DNA of 64,000 nt, from the NCBI GenBank assembly GCA_944376605.1, contig CALWDE010000003.1, forward strand, positions 124,001 to 188,000, read 5' to 3'. Source of the DNA: an uncultured Bacilli bacterium (GTDB taxonomy: Bacteria > Bacillota_I > Bacilli_A > RFN20 > CAG-826). Position 1 is the first letter of the stretch. Every line of letters starts with the position of its first letter. The notes under the pieces were generated by a model, which saw only the letters and a program-made list of their open reading frames with translations, ran no database searches and was not told the DNA's origin. Shown here piece after piece: positions 40,451 through 49,751 of the stretch. The translations under genes were made by a program, and so were the position numbers.

Positions 40451-43183
40451 CTAGTCATTGATGCCAATAAAGATGGCCTCCTCTGGTTCGGCAGATTTCT
40501 TCTTCGTAACGTCATTTCCGCGTGGAGCATGGCCGCTTTCTCTATCCTTACGGAATTCCACACGAATTTTAGCAAATAAACGTGCAAGAAGAGCGCTTAG
40601 CGGCTCGAAAGTGAGTAAGACAAGCGGTAAGGCTAAAAGAGCACCAAGAAGAGCGAATAAGAAGGTAAACTCGAAGGCACCTGGACCAAGGCCGAAATAG
40701 AAAATCGTTACGCCTAGAGTTGTACCGGAAAGTAAGAATAAATCAAAGGCTGATTCTTTTACTCCACGCTTTAGCATCTCTTCGCGGAAGGCGAGACTAC
40801 GCTTATCCTTTTCGCGGCTTTCTAAGCGTAATTCTCTTTCTTTACTAAGTGGTAATAAGAGATAGAGATAAGTAATAAATCCTGTGACAATCGCGGCAAG
40901 ATTGATTGTTGTGGTAACAGGGATACGGCAAAGAGAAATAATGCCGATTGGTAAAAGCGAAGAAGCAAGAACAAGAAGAGCGGCAGAGATTCCTTTACTT
41001 GGGCGGAAACGTAATAGGAGGTAAGCAAATAAGGCCACTACCCCTACACCAAATCCAAGCCATACATTCGCAAAGGTTGGTAAACCAGAAGTAACACGTA
41101 CATCTTGGGCCATTGCGGTTAACTCTTCCCCGGCAAGCGCATCTGCTGCGGCAGTAGAGGCATCTTGTAAAGAGGTATACTCTTGTCCTTCTACTGTGAA
41201 AGAATATTCGGTAGCAGGATCAAAATAAGACGGGACATCAATGGTGAAATAATAGATGTTGTAGTACATCTCTTCTAAAGAGTCATACATAGAAGTTTCT
41301 TCTAATGTAATATCCCAGTCTGCAGCATCAAAAGCAGTTCCATCAAGAGAAATAAGAGGTAAATAGTCTTCTTTAATTTGTTCGATTGTGGCGGCTAATA
41401 AGGTATTTTGATTCGCCGCAGGAACGCGGTATTCTAATGCTAAAACCGTTTGATTTTCATAAGCGGCACCAAAAGAGTAGGGCTCACCATTCGCGTCTAA
41501 TGCCGCAAAGGTAGAAAGTCCAACAATAGAAGCTAAGGTTAACGCTCCATAGAGAATGGAGGAAACAACTTTCCCCTTTTCAAAAGGCACTTTTGCAAAA
41601 GGACCTTCTCTTCCTTCTTTGAGAACCAAAGCGCCCGATTCATCACGCTCTGGTAACTTCATTGGATCAGCCCCATAAACGCTAAGCACTTTTGTAGAAG
41701 CACTCTCGTCCCCTGCTAGGATCTTACCCAATAGGCGGACATAGAGAAGATTTCCTGCTGCGGCAAAGAAAGAGCCAAGAACAAGAGCTAAGCCAAAATA
41801 TGAGAAAGCGCCAGGAATAAGAGAATAAATACAGACGCCAATAAGGATGCCGCCAATAGAAGCATCAAGTACGGGCCAGAAGGTCTTCTTCATGGCTTCT
41901 TGATGTGCTTTTCGCGAGGTTCTACCGTTATATAAAGCTTCTTTGACCTTGCTTAAATAGTAAGAAGTTCCAAAGAAAGAAATAAGAAGCGATAAAACAA
42001 GCCCTAAGAGCATTCCAATGCCAAACTGAGCACCAAAATACGAGAGTAAGAGTAATGCGCCCATAAGGGTAATTACTCCGTTAGAGAGAATCGCTAAAGA
42101 GCTTAAACGGTAGAAAGCGGCGGAAATAACAATCCCAACAAGAAGTGCACAAGCACTTGCAATTAAAGTATTCGATAAGGCAGGAGTTAAATGCCAGCCG
42201 CCAGCCGTAACAAGATTTTCTACGGTTGCCGGGACAATAGTGCTATAGGCAAAAGTAACATCATATCCTGCACCAATATCCGCATAAGAAGAAGCGTTTA
42301 AAAGAGATTCATAATAAAGAGCGGCTTTATAAGCAGCGCCAGCTTTACTTTCATCAAATTGTCCAGATTCAATTGCGGTACTATTTGGCACAATCTGTAA
42401 ACGTGTGTAGTCTAAATCGTAATCGGTATCATCCCACCAGCACTGAGTAGCGTTTGCACCGAATAAAAGACGAGAAGACATATTAGGATCCCAGTCTTCT
42501 GCTTCCGTATCGGTAGCACGTGCAAAAGAGTCACCTTCTTGATAATTCGCCCACAAAGTAAGATAGGTGGTGCTGCCTTCTGTTCCAGCAGAACTATCGG
42601 CTGCAGTGGTATTTTCTTCGCAGTAATCAATTAATTGAGCAAGTTCCCCGTCTTCACCAGGCTGATTCACACCAATTGTCACAACAGGAATGTTATTTAA
42701 ATAACGAATATCTGCTTCTTGCCCATCAAACATCTGATTATTACGGAAAGAATCAAAGGATGGGGCGTTGGCGACAATGTCCTCATCGCTGCTACCAGCA
42801 AGAAGAGAAAAATTACCACCAGAGAAAGAAAGGTAACGTTGAAGATAACTATATTCCGTGTCATCCGCAGACTGGCTACGAATGGTAACTTTAATGGTGT
42901 TATACCCTTCCTTTTCTACGCTTCCTTCAATGTCCCAGTGTGCCAAACGGTCTTCCATCTCGTTTGCGACCGCATCGACAGCCTGGTAGCCATCATCAGA
43001 AATGTAATCTTCCGGAAAAACACCATTAATTGTGGAACCTTCTTCACTGATACGAAAATAAAGGTCTCGCCCAGCACCATAAGTAACATCCGTATCAAGG
43101 GAAGTTATGGTTGAGGCAATGGTTGCTGCGCCCCCGAATAAGACGGCAGCACTTAAGAGGATAAACGCTAATTTACGACGCAT
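40451..43183 (-). CDS. secDF: Fused protein translocase subunit SecDF
   Basis: The start is set at ATG 43183 (TTTGGAG 8 nt upstream; a longer frame begins at an unsupported TTG). The 910 residues follow the SecDF plan: a first membrane helix (FILLSAAVLFGGAATIAS), a large extracytoplasmic P1 domain of about 300 residues, five helices, a loop, a second first-helix/P-domain pair and five final helices (residues of about 730-880). It uses the proton gradient to pull secreted proteins through SecYEG. The P1 domain is acidic, Asp/Thr-rich and divergent from Bacillus. The C-terminus is basic and cytoplasmic. Confidence 0.9.
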   Translation of the reverse strand: MRRKLAFILLSAAVLFGGAATIASTITSLDTDVTYGAGRDLYFRISEEGSTINGVFPEDYISDDGYQAVDAVANEMEDRLAHWDIEGSVEKEGYNTIKVTIRSQSADDTEYSYLQRYLSFSGGNFSLLAGSSDEDIVANAPSFDSFRNNQMFDGQEADIRYLNNIPVVTIGVNQPGEDGELAQLIDYCEENTTAADSSAGTEGSTTYLTLWANYQEGDSFARATDTEAEDWDPNMSSRLLFGANATQCWWDDTDYDLDYTRLQIVPNSTAIESGQFDESKAGAAYKAALYYESLLNASSYADIGAGYDVTFAYSTIVPATVENLVTAGGWHLTPALSNTLIASACALLVGIVISAAFYRLSSLAILSNGVITLMGALLLLSYFGAQFGIGMLLGLVLSLLISFFGTSYYLSKVKEALYNGRTSRKAHQEAMKKTFWPVLDASIGGILIGVCIYSLIPGAFSYFGLALVLGSFFAAAGNLLYVRLLGKILAGDESASTKVLSVYGADPMKLPERDESGALVLKEGREGPFAKVPFEKGKVVSSILYGALTLASIVGLSTFAALDANGEPYSFGAAYENQTVLALEYRVPAANQNTLLAATIEQIKEDYLPLISLDGTAFDAADWDITLEETSMYDSLEEMYYNIYYFTIDVPSYFDPATEYSFTVEGQEYTSLQDASTAAADALAGEELTAMAQDVRVTSGLPTFANVWLGFGVGVVALFAYLLLRFRPSKGISAALLVLASSLLPIGIISLCRIPVTTTINLAAIVTGFITYLYLLLPLSKERELRLESREKDKRSLAFREEMLKRGVKESAFDLFLLSGTTLGVTIFYFGLGPGAFEFTFLFALLGALLALPLVLLTFEPLSALLARLFAKIRVEFRKDRESGHAPRGNDVTKKKSAEPEEAIFIGIND

Positions 43184-43203
43184 GTTTTGCTCCAAATATC
43201 CAT
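43168..43203 (-). other. Possible 11-codon upstream frame overlapping the secDF start
   Basis: ATG 43203 opens MDIWSKTCVVN and stops inside secDF. TAAGGAG lies 14 nt before it, a long spacing. It could be a leader peptide but is too short to distinguish from chance. Confidence 0.2.
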
Positions 43204-43334
43204 GCAAGAAAAAAAGACTCCTTACATGCGCGGTTATCTTAACGCGCAAAGGGAAAGAGAGAAAGAGAAAAAACTAAGAGAAATACAAAAGAGGAACTAA
43301 CTTTTTCTCTTTTTCTTCTTATTCATGCAAACGA
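43204..43334. other. secDF leader and AT-rich gap
   Basis: Minus-strand GCGCGTT and AAC-GCGC (43229-43248) can form a hairpin about 45 nt before the secDF ATG, followed by TAAGGAG and seven T. The rest is purine-rich on the plus strand with no gene. Confidence 0.35.
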
Positions 43335-43381
43335 AAATGCAAAAAAGGAAGGTGAATTTGCAGTGTTTTCTCCTTCCTTTT
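43335..43381 (-). terminator. Terminator of ruvAB
   Basis: AAAAGGAAGG (43343-43352) pairs with CCTTCCTTTT (43372-43381) across a 19-nt loop; on the minus strand six T follow. It lies 52 nt after ruvB. Confidence 0.8.
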
Positions 43382-43432
43382 GTAGAAATAATAAGAAAAT
43401 TGTCGCAAAAACGCGCTCAATTTTGAAAAAAA

Positions 43433-44437
43433 CTAAAAGAGAGTGCCTTGAAAGGGATGATGAAGATGCGCGTATGCTTTGGGGGTCGCCATTCTCCCTC
43501 TTGGCGTCCTGTCAATTAAGCCGCTCATGATTAAGTAGGGCTCATAAACGTCTTCTAAATTGGTAATTTCTTCGCCGATAGCAGAAGCAATCGATTCTAA
43601 GCCAACCGGTCCCCCGTGATAGCGTTCAATAATCGTTGTTAAGTAGCGAATATCCACATCATCTAAACCAAGCTCATCGATCTTTAAAGCTTGAAGGGCA
43701 AGTTTAGCAGTTTCGTTATCAATGGTGTCTTTCCCATAGAAAGAAGCAAAGTCACGAACTCTTTTATAAATACGGTTCGCAATACGCGGGGTCCCGCGGG
43801 AACGAGAAGATAACGTCTTAATCGCCTCTTCTTCAATAGGCATTTCTAAAACTTTAGAAGTTCTTTCGATAATTTGGGCAATTTCTTCTGGAGAATAAAA
43901 ATTCAGCTTAGCAGAGATTCCAAAACGGTCACGCAAAGGAGCTGCTAAATCTCCAGCGCGCGTTGTTGCGCCAACTAAGGTAAAAGGCGGAAGAGGTAAA
44001 GTTAAGGTTTTTGCGCCCCCTTCCCGGTTAATCATGATGGTAAGTTTAAAATCCTCCATTGCCCCGTAGAGAATCTCTTCCACCGCACGTGATAAACGGT
44101 GAATTTCGTCAATAAAAAGAATATCGCCTTCTTCAAGTTCCGATAAAACCGCAGCTAAATCGCCGGGTTTTTCAACAGAGGGGCCAGAAAGTGTTTTTAC
44201 ATTGCCGCCCATCTCATTTGCAATCACATAAGCTAAGGTTGTTTTTCCAAGCCCTGGAGGACCATAGAGTAAGACGTGATCAAGTGGCTCTTCTCTTTTT
44301 CTCGCTGCCCCAATAAAAATACGTAAATTTTTCTTTAATTCGGATTGACCAATATATTCTTTTAAAGTGCGAGGACGGAGGCTAGTCTCACTGCGAACAT
44401 CTTCTTCTTCGCGATGGGCATCTAAAATACGGCTCAT
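43433..44437 (-). CDS. ruvB: Holliday junction branch-migration ATPase RuvB
   Basis: The 334-residue AAA+ motor has [15 protein letters not shown], Walker [12 protein letters not shown], Walker [13 protein letters not shown], sensor 1 [20 protein letters not shown] and the winged-helix C-terminus ending in [16 protein letters not shown]. It drives branch migration with RuvA. The start overlaps ruvA by 4 nt. Confidence 0.97.
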   Translation of the reverse strand: MSRILDAHREEEDVRSETSLRPRTLKEYIGQSELKKNLRIFIGAARKREEPLDHVLLYGPPGLGKTTLAYVIANEMGGNVKTLSGPSVEKPGDLAAVLSELEEGDILFIDEIHRLSRAVEEILYGAMEDFKLTIMINREGGAKTLTLPLPPFTLVGATTRAGDLAAPLRDRFGISAKLNFYSPEEIAQIIERTSKVLEMPIEEEAIKTLSSRSRGTPRIANRIYKRVRDFASFYGKDTIDNETAKLALQALKIDELGLDDVDIRYLTTIIERYHGGPVGLESIASAIGEEITNLEDVYEPYLIMSGLIDRTPRGRMATPKAYAHLHHPFQGTLF

Positions 44438-45015
44438 TGCACTCCTCCTTTCCTTAACCTGCGTAAGGCTAATTTCAAAATCTCTTCGTTATTTAAGTTG
44501 GGAGTATCAATACTGCTAAGAGCCTCATCAATAAGTTTAATTTTAAAGCCAAGGCTTTTTAAAGCATCTCTCACTTCATCAAACTGCGAAGGATCCACTT
44601 TATTTCTCTTTTTACCAACTTCTGCCGCCAAGTGACCTCTTAAATCTAAAATAATTTGTGAGGCAGCCTTTGCTCCAATTCCAGGTAATTTTTTTAAATA
44701 AGCAGTATTATTCGCGGTTATGGCACGATATAAAGCATCAGGAGTGGTCTCTTTTAGAGCGCTTAAAGCAGTTTTTGGCCCTATGCCCTTAACGGAAGTT
44801 AATAAGGTAAAGGCGGTTTTTTCACTTTTAGAAGGGAAACCGCAGAGATAATGTTCCGATTCATTTTCTACTTCGTAGCAATATACGGTTCTTTCTTCAC
44901 CCATCAAAAAAGCATCAACGCGTGAAACCATGCATTCATAGGCGATAGGGCCTACTTGAACAGCGATGGTGTTATCAGTGATATCAATAATTGTACCCGT
45001 TAACGAATAAAACAT
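44434..45015 (-). CDS. ruvA: Holliday junction DNA helicase subunit RuvA
   Basis: The 193-residue protein has the N-terminal OB domain ([19 protein letters not shown]), two helix-hairpin-helix motifs ([15 protein letters not shown] and [17 protein letters not shown]) and a small C-terminal domain that contacts RuvB. TATAAT lies 11 nt before the ATG, so the leader would be about 4-5 nt and the GAGG in between would not be transcribed. Confidence 0.95.
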   Translation of the reverse strand: MFYSLTGTIIDITDNTIAVQVGPIAYECMVSRVDAFLMGEERTVYCYEVENESEHYLCGFPSKSEKTAFTLLTSVKGIGPKTALSALKETTPDALYRAITANNTAYLKKLPGIGAKAASQIILDLRGHLAAEVGKKRNKVDPSQFDEVRDALKSLGFKIKLIDEALSSIDTPNLNNEEILKLALRRLRKGGVQ

Positions 45016-45026
45016 CGGACAACCTC

Positions 45027-45032
45027 ATTATA
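45027..45032 (-). promoter_or_regulatory. Predicted -10 box of ruvAB
   Basis: TATAAT on the minus strand, 11 nt before the ruvA ATG in the 28-nt gap after obgE. No convincing -35. Confidence 0.5.
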
Positions 45033-45043
45033 AACGCATTTCT

Positions 45044-46312
45044 TTAACGCGAGTATTCAAAGACAAAGTCCAGTAGACGAACTTCATCTCCGTCTTCTGC
45101 TCCAAGTTTTTCTAACTCTTCATTTACCCCGATTTTATCTAAATAGCGAATCAGCTGCATAACGCCTTGATCGGTTGTGGTGTTATATTCTTTTCTCTTC
45201 CCTTCTGGGCCCTTCCCTGAGAGAAGGAAAGTGTGAGGAGAAACTTTTTGAAGACGAAATAAAGGTTCTTGTTCTTCAAAAGTAAAATGCATAAATCCTT
45301 CACTTTCTTCGCCTTTAAGAGGGAATTTTGGTGTGATTTCTACTAGAGAGGCTGCTTTTTCTAAAATTTCCTCAAACCCTCTTCTTTCAAAGGTAGATAA
45401 AGGTAAGGGATGAATCGCGGTTTTTTCTATAAATGCAGAAAGACGCTCTTCTGCCCCTTCTTCATCCATTTTACTGGCCACAACTAGCTGCGGTCTTTCT
45501 TCTAAACGCGCGCCATATCCTTTTAATTCTTCTTGAATTTGCTCATAGGCTAAAACAGGGTCTTCACTGCCATCCATTGCAACAAAATGTAATAAAACAC
45601 GGCAGCGTTCAATATGTCTTAAAAAATCGATGCCTAGGCCTTTGCCTTCATGCGCCCCTTCAATTAAGCCCGGCATATCGGCAATGACGTAGCGTTTATA
45701 TTCTTTTGAGACAAAAGTGCCTAAGTTAGGAGAAATGGTCGTAAAAGGATAGGCCCCAATTTGTGCCCTGGCATTTGTGACAAGATTCAGAAAAGAAGAC
45801 TTTCCAGCATTTGGAAGCCCAATAAGAGCAATATCCGCGGCAAGTTTTAACTCTAGTTTTAAGCGAAAACGTTCGCCTTCTTGTCCGTTTTGCGCAATTC
45901 GAGGAATGCGGTGTCTTGCGCTTTTGAAGGTCGCGTTCCCTCTTCCACCTCTCCCTCCTCTTGCGATTAGCTTTTTCTCTCCAGGAATGTCGCAGTCAGC
46001 AAGAAGTCTTTTACTCTCTTCTTCATAAATCGCTGTTCCTACCGGCACTTCAATGATCAAATCTTTGCCATCTTTCCCGTGCATTAACTTCTTCATTCCT
46101 TTCTCTCCATCATTAGCAATAAAAACTTTGCTATGTTTAAAAGAGAAAAGACTATTCACATTTTCTGCAGCGACAAAATAGATAGAACCGCCTCTTCCTC
46201 CATTGCCGCCATCTGGCCCCCCAAATTCCGTATTTTTATCATGGAGAAAAGAGATTGCTCCATCTCCGCCTTTTCCAGCCCTTACTTCCACTGTTGCGCG
46301 GTCAATTAGCAT
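45044..46312 (-). CDS. obgE: GTPase ObgE/CgtA
   Basis: The 422 residues comprise the glycine-rich OBG domain (VRAGKGGDGAISF, GGNGGRGGSI, RGGRGGRGNATF), the GTPase domain (IGLPNAGKSSFLN, DMPGLIEGAHEGKGLG, SKMDEEG) and the C-terminal OCT domain. Obg is essential for 50S maturation and stress signalling. GGAGGAG lies before the ATG, which overlaps the upstream glycosyltransferase gene by 11 nt. In Bacillus obg follows rpmA and spo0B; here 13 kb of other genes lie between. Confidence 0.96.
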   Translation of the reverse strand: MLIDRATVEVRAGKGGDGAISFLHDKNTEFGGPDGGNGGRGGSIYFVAAENVNSLFSFKHSKVFIANDGEKGMKKLMHGKDGKDLIIEVPVGTAIYEEESKRLLADCDIPGEKKLIARGGRGGRGNATFKSARHRIPRIAQNGQEGERFRLKLELKLAADIALIGLPNAGKSSFLNLVTNARAQIGAYPFTTISPNLGTFVSKEYKRYVIADMPGLIEGAHEGKGLGIDFLRHIERCRVLLHFVAMDGSEDPVLAYEQIQEELKGYGARLEERPQLVVASKMDEEGAEERLSAFIEKTAIHPLPLSTFERRGFEEILEKAASLVEITPKFPLKGEESEGFMHFTFEEQEPLFRLQKVSPHTFLLSGKGPEGKRKEYNTTTDQGVMQLIRYLDKIGVNEELEKLGAEDGDEVRLLDFVFEYSR

Positions 46313-47051
46313 CTTTCTCCTCCTTTTTTAATAAATAGTGTTCTTTATTCTTTTTAATCTTTCTTAGCTCTTTATAAAAAGCGAGTGAAGAAGAAAAAGC
46401 GCCTTTCACGGTGCTATCCGGGTCATCTGTCCATATACAAGGAACTTCTAAAGCAGTATAGCCGTTAAGTTTTAAGAAATAGAGAAGTTCTGTATCAAAA
46501 GCAAACCCGTCAATAAGAGAAACTTTGGCATATTCTTTCGCCACATCGCTTCTTAGCATCTTAAAACCGCACTGAAAATCAATCGTTTCATGAAGTGATA
46601 ATGTTTGACGAATTAAAAAGCGGCTGCCTTTGCTCATAATTTGGCGAATGAGCCCTTGTTTCTTTGCTAAGGTTGCTCCCTTTATATAACGCGAAGCAAA
46701 AAGACAATCATAATCCTCCATATGGGGTTTCATATCATAAAAGCAGTTCAAATCGGTTGCTAAATCCGCGTCCATAAAGAGGACATAATCCCCTTTTGCT
46801 TCTAAAAAGCCGCGCTTTACATTATGTCCTTTTCCTTTATTGGGCAAATAAGGGATAAGTCTTACCTGTTTTGGGAACATAACCATCGCTGCTTCTGCTG
46901 CCTTGCGGTTTATCACATTAGAGCCATCGATAACAAGAAGAATTTCATAATCAATGCCGGCGGATTCTAAAAACCGCCATAGAGGGCCTTTGATATTTTT
47001 GAGCGCTTTTTCGCTTTGATCTTTAGAGGGAATAATAACACTTAATAGCAT
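46302..47051 (-). CDS. GT2 glycosyltransferase, dolichyl-phosphate glucosyltransferase-like
   Basis: The 249-residue GT-A enzyme starts directly with MLLSVIIPSKDQ, then ILLVIDGSN, the donor-site NKGKGHNVKRGFLEAKGDY, the metal-binding DxD in LFMDADLATD, and QCGFKMLRSDVA with FDTELLYFLKLNGY near the acceptor site. This pattern resembles Alg5-type enzymes that make polyprenyl-phosphate sugars. There are no clear membrane helices. The product could supply a GT-C enzyme such as the large membrane protein at 10.1-12.2 kb (speculative). It is co-transcribed with obgE. Confidence 0.85.
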   Translation of the reverse strand: MLLSVIIPSKDQSEKALKNIKGPLWRFLESAGIDYEILLVIDGSNVINRKAAEAAMVMFPKQVRLIPYLPNKGKGHNVKRGFLEAKGDYVLFMDADLATDLNCFYDMKPHMEDYDCLFASRYIKGATLAKKQGLIRQIMSKGSRFLIRQTLSLHETIDFQCGFKMLRSDVAKEYAKVSLIDGFAFDTELLYFLKLNGYTALEVPCIWTDDPDSTVKGAFSSSLAFYKELRKIKKNKEHYLLKKEEKDAN

Positions 47052-47057
47052 TCTTTC

Positions 47058-47086
47058 ATTATAAAAACAAAAACGCCCCCTTTGAA
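47058..47086 (-). promoter_or_regulatory. Glycosyltransferase-obgE promoter, leaderless layout
   Basis: Minus-strand TTCAAA (47086 down to 47081), 17 nt, TATAAT (47063 down to 47058), then 6 nt (GAAAGA) and the ATG. The -35 lies in the terminator loop of the upstream amylase gene and the spacer covers its T-run. Confidence 0.75.
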
Positions 47087-47095
47087 GAGGGCGTT
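47064..47095 (-). terminator. Terminator of the starch operon
   Basis: AACGCCC and GGGCGTT (47072-47078 with 47089-47095) form the stem; on the minus strand TTTTTGTTTTT follows. It ends the amylase transcript 14 nt after the stop codon and overlaps the next promoter. Confidence 0.85.
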
Positions 47096-47108
47096 CTCTT
47101 TCTTTCCT

Positions 47109-49742
47109 TTAATAACGAACCACAATTGCGCTTCGAGCAGGAATATTCGTTGCGGTTGCGCCAGCGAAAGAGAAGACGACTTCTCCTTCTAAACCAGCAG
47201 ACAAATCAACATTTGGTGAGAAGTTAATGATGACTTCATAAGTTTCGCTGCCGAGCGTTCTCATAAAGTGGAAGACATAGTTCGCTTCTTGGCCGTTTAC
47301 TTCCCATCCTACCGCTTCATAAGTACCGCGCGTTAACGTCTCACTACTTGCTTTTAGGCGCATTGCAGAAGAGATGGCGTTAAAGTGATCGCTACTAGAA
47401 GCAGTCTCTACGGAAGCTACAAGAGAAGAAGCATTTACTTCATCCCATGCAACCGTAGCGCCAGAACCAGTAATGCCGTAGCCTGTAGTCATCGAGCCGT
47501 CCCCAATCTCGCCATCCTGCCTCCATTTCATCGGTTGACGGTAAGCTAAGTCACTATAACTACTTTCGGAAGTTTGCCCTTCTTTGTAGTTACCAGTCAT
47601 GCCAAGTTCATCGCCGTAATAAACCCAAGTTAAGCCAGGTAAGAGAATCTCTCCGATTTCAACAAGAGTCGCACTTCTTAAGTAATGGGCGTAATTCGAC
47701 TCATCGATCATGCCTTGTTCGGCAATATCCATTCCGCTACTTCCCTTACTTCCAGCAACGCGGTTAATCGGTCTAGAGATATCATGATTTGAAGTGAAAC
47801 TTCCTCCGATAAAGGAATAACCAGTAGAGGAAGAAACTTCATCTCCGCCTGTACGATATTTTTCATAAGCTTTGAGAACATTTTCATAGTCCCAGCTTCC
47901 ACCATACTTAATCGCACCAGTACTAGAAGTGTTGCCGCTTACTCCTTTATTAGGATCATTATCGGTAGCGGCAGAGTAATTAGAACCAGGATGGAGTCCG
48001 TCCCATGAGGTAATGGGATTTCCAATGGTGGCATTTAAAGCGTTCGCCGCGCCATTGGTAATGTTGTAGTAGGAATAGAAATCAAACATGGAGTCAAACC
48101 CTTCATAGAAGGGAGCGACGTGATAGGCATGTCCATCAAAGTTTTCTCCGACAAAGAAGGTGTTAGGATAACTTTCCTTTACATCGGCAATAAAAGATCT
48201 CCAGAAATGCAAATTCTTTGTTAAGTTACTCGAATAATCCTGAAGTTTTTGTGTTTCCGAATTCAGAGAAATATCATTGATAATGGTATCGTTACTGCTT
48301 TGTTTCACTTCATCGTTCATGAAGATATGCTTTACTGCGTCAATACGGAAACCGTCTACTCCAATCTCGCACCACTGCTTGGCCATTGTAGCAACGGCTT
48401 CTCTAGTGGGAACATAAGAGTAATTTAATTCCGGCATTCCTGAACCAAACTTTGCATAGAAGCTATAGGCGTGGTCGCCATATGGATACCAGTGCTTTTC
48501 TTCGGAAATGTTTTCACCATCCGTTTCGTGATTACCCCATTGATAGAATCCGCGATACTCTTCGTCTAAGTTAGCAGAACGCATAAACCAAACATTCGAG
48601 GTTGAAGTATGGTTCAGCACTAAATCCATGATAACCGCCATGCCTTTTTCATGTGCGGCAAAAAGTAGATCTTTGTAATCTTCCATTGCTGTAGCAGAAG
48701 TTACCTCACCATTGATTGCGTTAGGCGAAGTCTTGGAGCCAAACTTTGGATCTACCTGCGTGTAATCGCTAATATCGTAGCCATGATAACTATCACTTAA
48801 CTGAATTGGCGTTAACCAAAGCACTTCAACCCCAAGCTCTTCTAGATAAGAAAGCTTCTGGGTAATGCCATAAATATCACCAAAACCGTCTCCGTCACTA
48901 TCAGCAAAGCTTGATACCATAATTTGGTAGCCAACACCGGCTCCAGAATCTAGCGTTCCATTTTCACTTGCCCCCGTTCCGTCTTTAAATAAAGGCGAAG
49001 TTGCAGGGATATCAGCATTCGTTTCCCAGTCAACGTTATCGTATGCCTCATTGCCATAGGTGACATTACTGCCATCGTCATTGGCAAAAGGATCATCAAT
49101 TTCAACATGAGGGAATGGAGATGCTTCTGCGACCTTATCTTCAATTAAAAAGACATGGTATGAGGTGCTTCCGTCCGTATTTTCTAAAGCAAAATCAGAA
49201 AGATTGATGTACTGATTTCCGCCATCATTCCCCCAATATCCAGAACCATTGATTCTGTCATCGCTATAGACAATTTGAACACCAACTTGTTCCGCAAGAT
49301 TGCCGTTAGAATCAGTAAATTTGGTTACAGAACCACCAATTGTTTTGCTGGCGCTATTCCAGCCTCCTTCGTACTCTTCTTCTAAATCAATATCGACAAA
49401 GGCTCCGCCAAGCTGCTCGACTTGTGCATCACCTGTTGCGGTTAATTTATCGCTCGACTGCGTTCTGCCGTTCCAATCAAATTTTGTGCCATCGCCTTCA
49501 TCTGGCCGATAAGACCAAACCCATAAATCCCAAGGAGCATAACTCTCGGGCGTGTTTTCGTGGCGCAAATAGTGAAGATATAAATGATTTCCCTCGGAGC
49601 GGTCTGCTAAAGCACTCATATAAACTTCTACATCATCTGTCTCAATGACGGAGAGGGAGCTTTGTCCCCTTCCTGTATCACAAGAAGCTAAAGTGAGTGC
49701 TAAAAGACCAAATAACGCTACAAGAGGCGCTTTCTTTTTCAT
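47109..49742 (-). CDS. Surface-anchored alpha-amylase (GH13 lipoprotein) with N-terminal starch-binding region
   Basis: The 877-residue protein has a lipoprotein signal (ALLGLLALTLASC-type core LALTLASC, Cys20), then about 180 residues including HLYLHYLRHENTPES and WDLWVWSY, which resemble pullulanase-type starch-binding (CBM41/PUD) modules. The GH13 barrel follows: FADSDGDGFGDIYGI, VMDLVLNHTS, the nucleophile in GFRIDAVKHIFM, the acid/base in FFVGENFDG and the third carboxylate in FTSNHDISR. A beta-rich C-terminal domain ends the protein. It should release maltodextrins from starch outside the cell for MalEFG. AGGAG lies before the ATG, 9 nt after pullulanase. Confidence 0.9.
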   Translation of the reverse strand: MKKKAPLVALFGLLALTLASCDTGRGQSSLSVIETDDVEVYMSALADRSEGNHLYLHYLRHENTPESYAPWDLWVWSYRPDEGDGTKFDWNGRTQSSDKLTATGDAQVEQLGGAFVDIDLEEEYEGGWNSASKTIGGSVTKFTDSNGNLAEQVGVQIVYSDDRINGSGYWGNDGGNQYINLSDFALENTDGSTSYHVFLIEDKVAEASPFPHVEIDDPFANDDGSNVTYGNEAYDNVDWETNADIPATSPLFKDGTGASENGTLDSGAGVGYQIMVSSFADSDGDGFGDIYGITQKLSYLEELGVEVLWLTPIQLSDSYHGYDISDYTQVDPKFGSKTSPNAINGEVTSATAMEDYKDLLFAAHEKGMAVIMDLVLNHTSTSNVWFMRSANLDEEYRGFYQWGNHETDGENISEEKHWYPYGDHAYSFYAKFGSGMPELNYSYVPTREAVATMAKQWCEIGVDGFRIDAVKHIFMNDEVKQSSNDTIINDISLNSETQKLQDYSSNLTKNLHFWRSFIADVKESYPNTFFVGENFDGHAYHVAPFYEGFDSMFDFYSYYNITNGAANALNATIGNPITSWDGLHPGSNYSAATDNDPNKGVSGNTSSTGAIKYGGSWDYENVLKAYEKYRTGGDEVSSSTGYSFIGGSFTSNHDISRPINRVAGSKGSSGMDIAEQGMIDESNYAHYLRSATLVEIGEILLPGLTWVYYGDELGMTGNYKEGQTSESSYSDLAYRQPMKWRQDGEIGDGSMTTGYGITGSGATVAWDEVNASSLVASVETASSSDHFNAISSAMRLKASSETLTRGTYEAVGWEVNGQEANYVFHFMRTLGSETYEVIINFSPNVDLSAGLEGEVVFSFAGATATNIPARSAIVVRY

Positions 49743-49751
49743 TTTTGTCTC

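Noticed and set aside
42719-43114. 131-codon plus-strand frame
   Set aside because: Antisense shadow of secDF with no recognisable product.
43184-43249. Longer SecDF start at TTG 43249
   Set aside because: TTG start without ribosome-binding site; the extra 22 residues precede an otherwise typical N-terminal membrane helix beginning at MRRKLAF.
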